Both the position numbers and the translations under genes were made by a program. The notes under the pieces are model-generated. The model worked only from the letters and a program-made list of their open reading frames with translations, was not told where the DNA came from and made no database searches. A stretch of 64,000 nt of DNA, taken from positions 992-64,991 of the forward strand of contig NZ_LMPP01000005.1 in NCBI RefSeq assembly GCF_001423885.1. The letters are read 5' to 3'. Origin of the DNA: Rathayibacter sp. Leaf185. Its GTDB lineage: Bacteria > Actinomycetota > Actinomycetes > Actinomycetales > Microbacteriaceae. Below are positions 51,337 to 58,546 of the stretch, one piece after another. Every line of letters starts with the position of its first letter. Positions within the stretch are counted from its first letter, which is position 1.

Positions 51337-52884
51337 TCACCGCTGGACCGTGAGACCGCCAGGCGAGCGCTCATCGGCGGTGTCCTTCAGACCCGCCGCG
51401 GTCGCCGTGATGCGGTTCGCCATGCCGTTGAAGATGACGCCGTGGAACGGCAGGACCGCGAACCAGTACAGCCGTCCGGCGAGCCCCTGAGGGAAGAAGA
51501 CGGCCCGCTGGGTGTAGACCGAGCCGCCGCCCTCGGCCGGCTCCGCATGCATCTCGAGCCACGCGCCTCCCGGCACCTTCATCTCGGCTCGCAGGCGCAG
51601 CAGCGTCGGCCGCTCGATGGCCTCCACCCGCCAGAAGTCGAGCGCATCGCCCGCGTGCAGGCGCTCGGAGTCGCGGCGCCCGCGCTGGAGGCCCACTCCC
51701 CCGACGAGCTTGTCCATCCAGCCCCTGATCGCCCAGGCCAGCGGGAACGAGTACCAGCCGTTGGTGCCGCCGATGCCCTCGATGACCCGCCAGAGCTTGG
51801 CCGCATCGGCGTCCGTCTTCCGGACCTTGCGGTCGACGTACACCGTGTGGCCCGCCCACTCCGGGTCGCTCGGGAGGGGATCGCTCGGAGCACCGACCAC
51901 CTCGGAGTTCTGCCAGCTCGTCTCGATCTCGCCCGTCTGCATCTTGCCGAGCGCGAGCCGTACCGAGCGGCGGTAGCCCGTGAGCCCGCCCTCGGGGTCC
52001 GGGATCAGCTCACGGATGTCCTGCTCGCGCACGATGCAGTCGTACTGCAGCGAGGCGATGATCGGCACCGCGAGCGACCGCGGGATGGGCGTGACGAGGT
52101 TGACCCACTGGGAGGCGAGCCACGGTGTGAAGACCGGCAGCGAGGCGATCGGCCGCTGCGGCAGACCCGCCTCGACCGCGTAGCCGTTCATCATCTGCCC
52201 GTAGCGCAGCACGTCGGGGCCGCCGATGTCGAACGTGCGGTTGAGCGTGCGGTCCTCGAGTGAGGCGGCGCCGATCAGGTAGTGCATCACGTCGCGCACG
52301 GCGATCGGCTGGATGAAGTTGCGCACCCACTGCGGCGCGGGCATGTACGGGAGGATGTCGGTCAGGTGCCGCACCATCTCGAACGACGTCGATCCGGAGC
52401 CGATGATGACGCCGGCCTGCAGGGCGATCGTCGGCACGCCCGACGCCATCAGGATCCGTCCCACCTCCGCGCGGGAGCGCAGGTGCTTCGACAGCTCCTC
52501 GCCGTCGGGGTGCAGCCCGCCGAGGTAGACGATCCGCTCGATGCCCGCTGCGAGGGCGGCCTCGGCGACGTTCGTCGCGGCGCGGCTCTCGACCTCCTCG
52601 AAGTGCGCGTGATCGGCACCGGACCCCATCGAGTGCACCAGGTAGTAGAGGACGTCGACGCCCTCGAACGCCGCGGTCAGCGACTCCGGATCGGCGAGAT
52701 CGCCCTGGGCGACCTCGACCTGCTCGGCCCACGGCACCTCGGCGAGGCGGCGGGGGTCGCGGACGAGCACGCGCACGCGGAAGCCGGCCTCGAGCAGACG
52801 AGGGGTGAGGCGCCCGCCGATGTAGCCGGTGGCGCCGGTGACGAGCGCGAGGGGGCGCGACGGGGCCGTGGAGGATTCGCTCAT
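51337..52884 (-). CDS. NAD(P)-binding SDR protein fused to DUF2867
   Basis: A 515-residue protein. Residues 1-290 are an atypical short-chain dehydrogenase/NmrA-like fold with LALVTGATGYIGGRLTPRLLEAG and VLYYLVHSMGSG. Residues from about 350 on are a START-like DUF2867 domain (LWRVIEGIGGTNGWYSFPLA, DFWRVEAIERPTLLRLRAEM, YWFAVLPFHGVIFNGM). This two-domain form is widespread in bacteria, and its reaction is unknown. TAGCGT lies seven bases before the ATG. Confidence 0.92.
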   Translation of the reverse strand: MSESSTAPSRPLALVTGATGYIGGRLTPRLLEAGFRVRVLVRDPRRLAEVPWAEQVEVAQGDLADPESLTAAFEGVDVLYYLVHSMGSGADHAHFEEVESRAATNVAEAALAAGIERIVYLGGLHPDGEELSKHLRSRAEVGRILMASGVPTIALQAGVIIGSGSTSFEMVRHLTDILPYMPAPQWVRNFIQPIAVRDVMHYLIGAASLEDRTLNRTFDIGGPDVLRYGQMMNGYAVEAGLPQRPIASLPVFTPWLASQWVNLVTPIPRSLAVPIIASLQYDCIVREQDIRELIPDPEGGLTGYRRSVRLALGKMQTGEIETSWQNSEVVGAPSDPLPSDPEWAGHTVYVDRKVRKTDADAAKLWRVIEGIGGTNGWYSFPLAWAIRGWMDKLVGGVGLQRGRRDSERLHAGDALDFWRVEAIERPTLLRLRAEMKVPGGAWLEMHAEPAEGGGSVYTQRAVFFPQGLAGRLYWFAVLPFHGVIFNGMANRITATAAGLKDTADERSPGGLTVQR

Positions 52885-52891
52885 GCGATCC

Positions 52892-52897
52892 ACGCTA
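52892..52897 (-). promoter_or_regulatory. -10 box for the SDR-DUF2867 gene (leaderless)
   Basis: Minus-strand TAGCGT is seven bases before the ATG at 52884. The ribF stop is upstream, so this marks a separate transcript. Confidence 0.5.
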
Positions 52898-52975
52898 CGC
52901 CGCACCTCCGACAGGCTCGCGGCCTGGTGCGGCGGAGCGCCCGCTGCTATGCGAGCCGGGTGCCGCAGGGTCCGG

Positions 52976-53908
52976 TCAGGCGATGCCGAGGACGGCGCGC
53001 ACCCGGGCGACGTCGTCGTTCATCTGACGGATCAGCGGCTCGACTCCCTCGTAGGCGACCTGTCCGCGGATCCGCGAGACGAACGCGACATCGACGACCA
53101 GGTCGTAGAGATCGAGCGTCTGGTCGAGCACGAAGGCCTCGACCTGCTTGGGCGGCACGCCGACGAAGGTCGGGTTGCTGCCCACCGAGATCGCCGCCGG
53201 GTAGGTGCGCCCTTCGGCGGTCAGCCGGCCCGCGTACACGCCATCGGCCGGGATGAGCCCCTGCGACTGCGGAGACAGGTTCGCCGTCGGGAAGCCGAGC
53301 TCGCGCCCGCGCTTGGCGCCGTGCACCACCACTCCGCGCACCACGGGCTCGTGACCGAGGAGCCACGTCGCGTGCTCGATGTCGCCGTCGGCGAGCAGCT
53401 CGCGGATCCACGTCGACGACACGCGACGGCCGTGCTCGGGGCGGACGTCGTCGATCAGCTCCACCGTGAAGCCGTGCACCCCGCCGAGCTCGCGGAGGCG
53501 GTCGACATCGCCCGCTCCGCGCGCCCCGAAGCGGAAGTCGGAGCCGACGAGCACGATGCGCGCCTCGAGAGCGTCGACCAGCACCTGCTGCACGAACTCC
53601 TCCGCCGTCAGTGAGCGGAAGGCCTCGTCGAAGGTGAGCAGCAGCGTGGCGTCGACGCCGGTGCCGGCCAGCAGCTCGAGCTTCTGCTCGTTGCCGACCA
53701 GCGCGGGCGGGCACTTCTCGGGAGCGATGACGCTGAGCGGGTTCCGGTCGAACGTGACCACGACGGCGGCGAGACCCTGCTCGCGCGCCCGCTCGTGCAG
53801 CGTGCCGATGACCGCGCGGTGGCCGGAGTGGACGCCGTCGAACTTCCCGATCGTGACGGCGGAGGGGCCGATCCCGGCGAGGTCCTGCGGAGTCGTCTCG
53901 ACGCGCAT
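52976..53908 (-). CDS. ribF: Bifunctional riboflavin kinase / FAD synthetase
   Basis: A 310-residue enzyme making FMN and FAD. The N-terminal nucleotidyltransferase has IGKFDGVHSGHRAVIGTL (HxGH-type) and VGSDFRFGARGAGDVD, with SSTWIRELLADGDI. The C-terminal kinase has VVHGAKRGRELGFPTANLSP and AISVGSNPTFVG. The ATG overlaps the stop of the preceding membrane-protein gene as TGATG, so it is the last gene of the truB unit. Confidence 0.96.
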   Translation of the reverse strand: MRVETTPQDLAGIGPSAVTIGKFDGVHSGHRAVIGTLHERAREQGLAAVVVTFDRNPLSVIAPEKCPPALVGNEQKLELLAGTGVDATLLLTFDEAFRSLTAEEFVQQVLVDALEARIVLVGSDFRFGARGAGDVDRLRELGGVHGFTVELIDDVRPEHGRRVSSTWIRELLADGDIEHATWLLGHEPVVRGVVVHGAKRGRELGFPTANLSPQSQGLIPADGVYAGRLTAEGRTYPAAISVGSNPTFVGVPPKQVEAFVLDQTLDLYDLVVDVAFVSRIRGQVAYEGVEPLIRQMNDDVARVRAVLGIA

Positions 53909-54402
53909 CAGGCCGCGCCCCGGCGGCCCTGCACCCGGAGCCACCAGAGCCCGAGGACGGGCAGCACGAGCGGGATGAGGAGGTAGCCGGCACCGAAGGC
54001 CGACCACACGGTCGCCTGCCGGCCGAACGGATCCACACTCGAGAGCCCCAGCAGCTGCGGAGCGAGCACGCTGATCGCCCCGACCACGAGGACGCCGATC
54101 AACTCGAAGGTGATCGTCACCCACGCGACGCGCTGCCACACACGACCGGGCGCGACGAGCGCGACGGTGGCCACGATGTAGACGACGGCCGAGAGCGCCG
54201 AGAGCGAGAAGGCGAGGGGCGCCTCGTCGAAGCGGTCGATGATCTGGAAGACGGAGCGACCGGTCGCGGCCAGCGCGAGGATCGCGTAGACCACGACGAG
54301 GAGACTGCCGAACCCCCTCGCCCGCGTCGAGCGGGCGGTACGGGTGCGGGGGTCTCGGGGAGTGGTCGCCCGTCCGGGCGCATCGCTGGCTTGATTCGAC
54401 AT
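53908..54402 (-). CDS. Four-helix membrane protein between truB and ribF
   Basis: A 164-residue protein with a basic, Thr/Arg-rich N-terminus and four hydrophobic segments (FGSLLVVVYAILALAATGR, LSALSAVVYIVATVALVA, AWVTITFELIGVLVVGAISV, GYLLIPLVLPVLGLWWLR). Its stop overlaps the ribF start. It is found in the truB-ribF gap of related actinobacteria as far as I recall. The function is unknown. Confidence 0.8.
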   Translation of the reverse strand: MSNQASDAPGRATTPRDPRTRTARSTRARGFGSLLVVVYAILALAATGRSVFQIIDRFDEAPLAFSLSALSAVVYIVATVALVAPGRVWQRVAWVTITFELIGVLVVGAISVLAPQLLGLSSVDPFGRQATVWSAFGAGYLLIPLVLPVLGLWWLRVQGRRGAA

Positions 54403-54437
54403 CGCAGGGTCAATGGTAGGCGCTGGCTGCGGGGTGC

Positions 54438-54806
54438 TCACGCGACCTGGAAGAACCAGATCTGGTGCATCCGGTAGACCATCACCGCGACCGAGAGGCA
54501 GACCACACCGAGGATCACGGTGCTCCAGCGGCTGCGCTCGATCAGCGCCCAGAAGCCGGCGGCGAGCGGCAGGATCAGCGCCGAGATCAGGTAGACGTAG
54601 TACTCGGGCAGGCTGCCGGTCGGGCTGTTGCCCACTTGCGGCGAGACGATCGCTACCGCGAGCTGCACGATGAGCAGCAGCTCCACGATCGCCGTCGCCC
54701 CCACCGAGACATCGGAGGGGCGCCGGCCGAAGAGGCCGAGCACGAGGCAGAGAAGCCCGGCGACGACGGCGACGCCGACCTGCAGCGTCGTGAACCAGTC
54801 GATCAC
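54438..54806 (-). CDS. Small four-helix membrane protein after truB
   Basis: A 122-residue protein with four hydrophobic segments (LQVGVAVVAGLLCLVLGLFG, TAIVELLLIVQLAVAIVS, YYVYLISALILPLAAGFWAL, WSTVILGVVCLSVAVMVYRM). The GTG start overlaps the truB stop as GTGA. The function is unknown. Confidence 0.82.
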   Translation of the reverse strand: MIDWFTTLQVGVAVVAGLLCLVLGLFGRRPSDVSVGATAIVELLLIVQLAVAIVSPQVGNSPTGSLPEYYVYLISALILPLAAGFWALIERSRWSTVILGVVCLSVAVMVYRMHQIWFFQVA

Positions 54807-55774
54807 GGCGCGACCGCCCTGGTCTGCTCCGTCGGGAAGTTGACGACGCTCTTGAGCACCTGGCCCCGTCGCTCCGCGAGCCCGATGAGCCGGCCCGCCG
54901 GGTCGACCGCGGCGAGCAGACCCGTGGCGCCGAGCGTCTCCTCCGCGGCCGCGATGCGCTTGCCGTTCGCGAGGTCGACGGCGGCCTGCGCATCGAGGTG
55001 CAGGAGGGGGAACAGCTCGCCCGCGACCGCCGTCGGGGTGAGCAGAGCGGAGGGGACGTCGAGCTCGTCGATGTCGCCCGCCGTGTCGATCGAGAAGGGA
55101 CCCACGGAGGTGCGGCGCAGAACGGTCAGGTGCCCGCCGACCCCGAGGGCGGCCCCGAGATCGCGGGCGAGGGCGCGGATGTAGGTGCCGGAGGAGCAGC
55201 TGACCCGCACGTCGAGGTCGAGGAAGCCGTCGACCTCCCGGCGCTCCAGCACGTCGAAGGCGCTGACCGTAACGGGCCGCGCGGGGAGGACGACCTCCTC
55301 GCCGTCGCGCGCGCGGGCGTAGGCGCGGCGTCCGTCGACCTTGATGGCGCTGACCGAGCTCGGGATCTGCTCGATGGCACCGGTGAGGGTCCCGACGACC
55401 GCGTCGACAGCCTCCGGAGTGATGGCTGCGATGCGGCCCGGCTCGGCACTCGCGAGGGTCTCGCCCTCGCGGTCGTCGGTGCTGGTCGAGGCGCCGAGGC
55501 GGATCGTCGCCTCGTACTGCTTGTCGAGCCCGACGAGGTAGGTGAGCAGCCGCGTCGACGGACCGAGCCCGAGGATCATCAGGCCCGTCGCCATCGGATC
55601 GAGGGTGCCGGCGTGACCGACCTTGCGCGTCCCGGCGCGGCGACGCGTCCGCGAGACGAGATCGTGGCTGGTGATGCCGCCCGGCTTGTCGAGCAGGAGG
55701 ATCCCGTTCGGTGCCGTCCCGTTCGGTGCCGTCCCGCTCGATGCCGTCGCAGGGGTGGCGGGGGTCTCGAGCAC
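54803..55774 (-). CDS. truB: tRNA pseudouridine(55) synthase
   Basis: A 323-residue enzyme forming pseudouridine 55 in the T loop of tRNAs. It has ILLLDKPGGITSHDLVSRTR, the catalytic Asp in VGHAGTLDPMATGLMILGLG, QIPSSVSAIKVDGRRAYARA and SCSSGTYIRALARDLGAAL. A 20-residue Pro/Ala/Thr-rich N-terminal extension encoded by a 15-base repeat precedes the fold. The GTG start is supported by TATCCT seven bases upstream. Confidence 0.95.
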   Translation of the reverse strand: MLETPATPATASSGTAPNGTAPNGILLLDKPGGITSHDLVSRTRRRAGTRKVGHAGTLDPMATGLMILGLGPSTRLLTYLVGLDKQYEATIRLGASTSTDDREGETLASAEPGRIAAITPEAVDAVVGTLTGAIEQIPSSVSAIKVDGRRAYARARDGEEVVLPARPVTVSAFDVLERREVDGFLDLDVRVSCSSGTYIRALARDLGAALGVGGHLTVLRRTSVGPFSIDTAGDIDELDVPSALLTPTAVAGELFPLLHLDAQAAVDLANGKRIAAAEETLGATGLLAAVDPAGRLIGLAERRGQVLKSVVNFPTEQTRAVAP

Positions 55775-55781
55775 GGGTGCG

Positions 55782-55787
55782 AGGATA
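55782..55787 (-). promoter_or_regulatory. -10 box for truB (leaderless)
   Basis: Minus-strand TATCCT is seven bases before the truB GTG at 55774. Confidence 0.5.
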
Positions 55788-55854
55788 CACGCGCCGTTCG
55801 GGAGTCGGCCCGGCGTGGGCGGGCACTCCGTTCGGACCGCCGGGGCGCCCGTCC

Positions 55855-55860
55855 TAGGCT
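55855..55860 (+). promoter_or_regulatory. -10 box for the panE-like gene (leaderless)
   Basis: TAGGCT is six bases before the ATG at 55867. Confidence 0.55.
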
Positions 55861-55866
55861 GTCCGG

Positions 55867-56865
55867 ATGAGGATCGCAGTACTCGGAGCGGGCGCCGTCG
55901 GGGGAACGATCGCCGCGCTGCTGGATCGTGCAGGACACGATGTCGAGGTGACAGCGCGAGGCGCTCACCTGACCGCGATCCGCCGCTCCGGTATCCGTCT
56001 CGACGGCGCCTGGGGCGAGCACACCGCCTGGGTCCGCAGCGGCGAGACGCTCGACCTGGTCCCCGAGCTCGCCGTCCTCGCGACCAAGGCGCAGGATGCG
56101 GAGGACGCGCTCCGAGCGAACCGCCGCACGGTCGACGGCACACTGCTCGTCGTCGTGCAGAACGGACTCGACGGTCTGCAGGCCGCGGCACGCCAGGTCC
56201 GCGACGCCCGGCTCGTCGGAGCGCTCGCGCTCTTCGCTGCGAGCCACCTCGAGCCCGGACGGGTGAGCGTCACCGCGCCGGCCACCACCACGCTCGGCGT
56301 GCCCGGCGGACCGGCCGACGACGACGTCCGACGGGCCGCGTCCCTCCTGGGCGAGGCGATCCCGACCGCGACGACCGACGACTTCGTCGGCGCGCAGTGG
56401 ACGAAGCTGCTCATCAACGAGGTGAACGCACTGCCGGCGATCACCGGGCTCTCGGTGCAGGAGACGATCGCCGATCCCGGGCTCCGACGCCTGCTCGCGC
56501 GGGCGATGAAGGAGGCGGCGCGCATCGGGATCGCCTCCGGCGTGCGCTTCGGCGCCCTGCAGGGCCTCAACGACACCGCCGTCCGCACGCTCGTGGCCGC
56601 TCCGCTCGCCGCCGTCGAGTTCCTGCCGCGGCGGATGGCCTCCCGGATGGGCGACGTGCCGAACCCGGGCTCCACCCTCCAGAGCGTGCGCCGCGGCGTC
56701 CCGAGCGAGATCGACCACCTCGCGGGAGCCGTCGTGCGCACCGCGCACCGGCTCGGCCGTGAGGCGCCCGTCAACCAGCTGCTCGTCGAGCTCGTGCACG
56801 AGGTCGAGCGGACGGGAGCCTTCCTCCCCTCGGCGGAGGTCGTGCGGCGCGGCTCGGCGCTCTAG
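55867..56865 (+). CDS. Ketopantoate reductase-like (ApbA/PanE family)
   Basis: A 332-residue NADPH-dependent reductase. The Rossmann motif is IAVLGAGAVGGTIAALLDRAG, with VLATKAQDAEDAL, VVVQNGLDGLQ and the catalytic Lys in WTKLLINEVNALPAITGLS. The late NPGSTLQSVRRGVPSEIDHL motif (Ser/Glu/Asp substrate residues) is also intact. This is probably the pantothenate step, but many genomes carry several paralogues of different specificity. Confidence 0.9.
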   Translation: MRIAVLGAGAVGGTIAALLDRAGHDVEVTARGAHLTAIRRSGIRLDGAWGEHTAWVRSGETLDLVPELAVLATKAQDAEDALRANRRTVDGTLLVVVQNGLDGLQAAARQVRDARLVGALALFAASHLEPGRVSVTAPATTTLGVPGGPADDDVRRAASLLGEAIPTATTDDFVGAQWTKLLINEVNALPAITGLSVQETIADPGLRRLLARAMKEAARIGIASGVRFGALQGLNDTAVRTLVAAPLAAVEFLPRRMASRMGDVPNPGSTLQSVRRGVPSEIDHLAGAVVRTAHRLGREAPVNQLLVELVHEVERTGAFLPSAEVVRRGSAL

Positions 56866-56866
56866 C

Positions 56867-57000
56867 GGCTCCGCGCCCCAGCGCCCTCGGCTCCGCGCCC
56901 CAGCGCCCTCGGCTCCGCGCCCCAGCGGCTCAGCGCCCTCGGCTCCGCGCCCCAGCGGCTCAGCGCCCCAGCGCCCTCGGCTCCGCGCCCCAGCGGCTCA
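56867..57000. repeat. Degenerate tandem repeat between two convergent genes
   Basis: Five copies of GGCTCCGCGCCCCAGC begin at 56867, 56889, 56911, 56941 and 56979. The spacers between them are themselves built from GCCCTC and GGCTCAGC pieces. The array fills the entire gap between the panE-like stop and the stop of the kinase-like gene. No open frame or hairpin explains it. Confidence 0.85.
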
Positions 57001-57597
57001 GCACGAGTCGGCGAAGACACGCCGGGGGTGCTCCGGGTCGCGGATGTCGACGAGCACCGGCGCCAGTCGGCGCGGGTCGGTGCTCGCCCGGTAGGCCTCG
57101 TCGACCGGGGGCTCCTGCGTGTCGAGCCGGATGCTCAGATTCCACGCGCCGCGGATCTCGGGCCGCAGCGCGAACTCTCCGTCGACCAGCAGCACCGCGT
57201 CCTTACCGGCCGTCCGCCACTTCGGCTGGCGCGGCTCGTCGCGGACGGCGTCGAAGCCCGCCAGCACGAAGCCGGTGCTCCCGCCCATCTTGAACGGGCC
57301 GATCAGCACGCGGCGCAGCAGCTCGTAGTCGTAGCGGCCCAGGTAGGCACGCTGCGCCTCCGGGAGCTCGTCGTCGTCGCGGTCCACCCGCGGCCGCTGG
57401 AAGTCGGTGAGGTGCGCGACCATCGCGTCGTGCCCGGCGCGCCGGATCGCCTCCGCCAGCTCGAGCGCGAACGCGGCGGTCACCTCGGGGTCGTCCCCGT
57501 CGATGCCGACGGCGACCCGGCCTCGGCCGTAGTTGTGCAGCACCTCCGCGGCGAGAGCGTCGAGCACATCGGCCTTCCGGGGAGCCCACTTGGTCAT
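56998..57597 (-). CDS. Uridine kinase-like protein with a degenerate P-loop
   Basis: A 199-residue protein of the uridine-kinase/phosphoribulokinase-like fold (HNYGRGRVAVGIDGDDPEVT, then FALELAEAIRRAGHDAMVAH, DAVLLVDGEFALRPEIRGAW and NLSIRLD). At the position of the Walker A loop (normally GxxGxGKS/T) it reads GIDGDDPEVTAAF, lacking the glycines and the lysine. ATP phosphotransfer by the usual mechanism seems impossible, so it may be a pseudokinase or act otherwise. It is divergent from mutY, both leaderless. Confidence 0.75.
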   Translation of the reverse strand: MTKWAPRKADVLDALAAEVLHNYGRGRVAVGIDGDDPEVTAAFALELAEAIRRAGHDAMVAHLTDFQRPRVDRDDDELPEAQRAYLGRYDYELLRRVLIGPFKMGGSTGFVLAGFDAVRDEPRQPKWRTAGKDAVLLVDGEFALRPEIRGAWNLSIRLDTQEPPVDEAYRASTDPRRLAPVLVDIRDPEHPRRVFADSC

Positions 57598-57603
57598 CCG
57601 CCC

Positions 57604-57627
57604 ACGATACGCGGCACCCCTTAGGGT
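57604..57627. promoter_or_regulatory. Face-to-face leaderless promoters (kinase-like gene and mutY)
   Basis: Minus-strand TATCGT (57604-57609) lies six bases before the kinase-like ATG and plus-strand TAGGGT (57622-57627) six bases before the mutY ATG. The whole divergent gap is only 36 bases, so the two promoters must overlap upstream. Confidence 0.5.
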
Positions 57628-57633
57628 GAGCCG

Positions 57634-58512
57634 ATGCCCACAGGATTCGCCCCCGAGATCGTCGACTGGTTCCGCACCAGCGCGCGCGACCTCCCCTGGC
57701 GACGCGAGGGGTTCCCCGCGTGGGGCACCCTCGTCAGCGAGTTCATGCTGCAGCAGACCCCCGTCGTCCGCGTGATCCCGCGACTGGCGGAGTGGCTCGA
57801 GCGCTGGCCCACGCCCGCCGATCTGGCCGCCGTCCCGCCTGGCGAGGCGGTGCGGGCCTGGCAGTCGCTCGGCTACCCGAGGCGCGCCCTCCGCCTGCAC
57901 GCCTGCGCCGGCGCGATCGCCGAGCAGCACGGCAACGTCGTCCCCGACGACGTCGAGACGCTCCTCGCGCTGCCCGGCATCGGCGACTACACCGCGCGCG
58001 CCATCGCGGTCTTCGCCTACGGCCTTCGCCACCCGGTCGTCGACACCAACGTGCGCCGGGTGATCGCTCGTGCGGTCGGCGGAGTCGCGGAGGCGGGCCC
58101 ACCGCGCGCCAAGCCCGACCTCGCGGCCATGGACGCCCTGCTCCCGGAGGGCCTCGAGGACGCCGCCGCCTTCAACGCCGGGATGATGGAGCTCGGTGCG
58201 ATCGTCTGCACCGCGCGGGCCCCGCGCTGCGACTCCTGCCCGATCCGCGACTCCTGCCGCTGGCGCGCCGCCGGCTACCTCGCCTACGACGGCCCGGTGA
58301 AGGCCCGCCAGAAGACGTTCGAGGGCTCCGATCGGCAGGTGCGAGGACTGATCCTCGCCGAGCTCCGGGCATCGCACCGCCCCGTCACGGCCGCCGAGAT
58401 CGACTCGGTCTGGCCCGACGCCGAGCAGCGCGCCCGGGCGCTGGCCGGCCTTCTCGCCGACGGCCTCGCGGTCGGCGGCCCCGCCGAGGGCTACCTGCTC
58501 CCCCACTCCTGA
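57634..58512 (+). CDS. mutY: A/G-specific adenine glycosylase MutY
   Basis: A 292-residue helix-hairpin-helix glycosylase removing adenine opposite 8-oxoguanine. It has WGTLVSEFMLQQTPVVRVIP (catalytic Glu and minor-groove Gln), the HhH LLALPGIGDYTARAIAVFAYG, the catalytic Asp in PVVDTNVRRVIAR, and the [4Fe-4S] cluster cysteines spaced C-x6-C-x2-C-x5-C in CTARAPRCDSCPIRDSC. The protein ends shortly after the cluster, so the C-terminal NUDIX-like domain seen in E. coli MutY is reduced or absent. Confidence 0.95.
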   Translation: MPTGFAPEIVDWFRTSARDLPWRREGFPAWGTLVSEFMLQQTPVVRVIPRLAEWLERWPTPADLAAVPPGEAVRAWQSLGYPRRALRLHACAGAIAEQHGNVVPDDVETLLALPGIGDYTARAIAVFAYGLRHPVVDTNVRRVIARAVGGVAEAGPPRAKPDLAAMDALLPEGLEDAAAFNAGMMELGAIVCTARAPRCDSCPIRDSCRWRAAGYLAYDGPVKARQKTFEGSDRQVRGLILAELRASHRPVTAAEIDSVWPDAEQRARALAGLLADGLAVGGPAEGYLLPHS

Positions 58513-58534
58513 CCACCGTGTCGGAGGCGCCGGG

Positions 58535-58540
58535 TAGCGT
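58535..58540 (+). promoter_or_regulatory. -10 box for the RNB gene (leaderless)
   Basis: TAGCGT is six bases before the GTG at 58547. Confidence 0.5.
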
Positions 58541-58546
58541 GACGCC

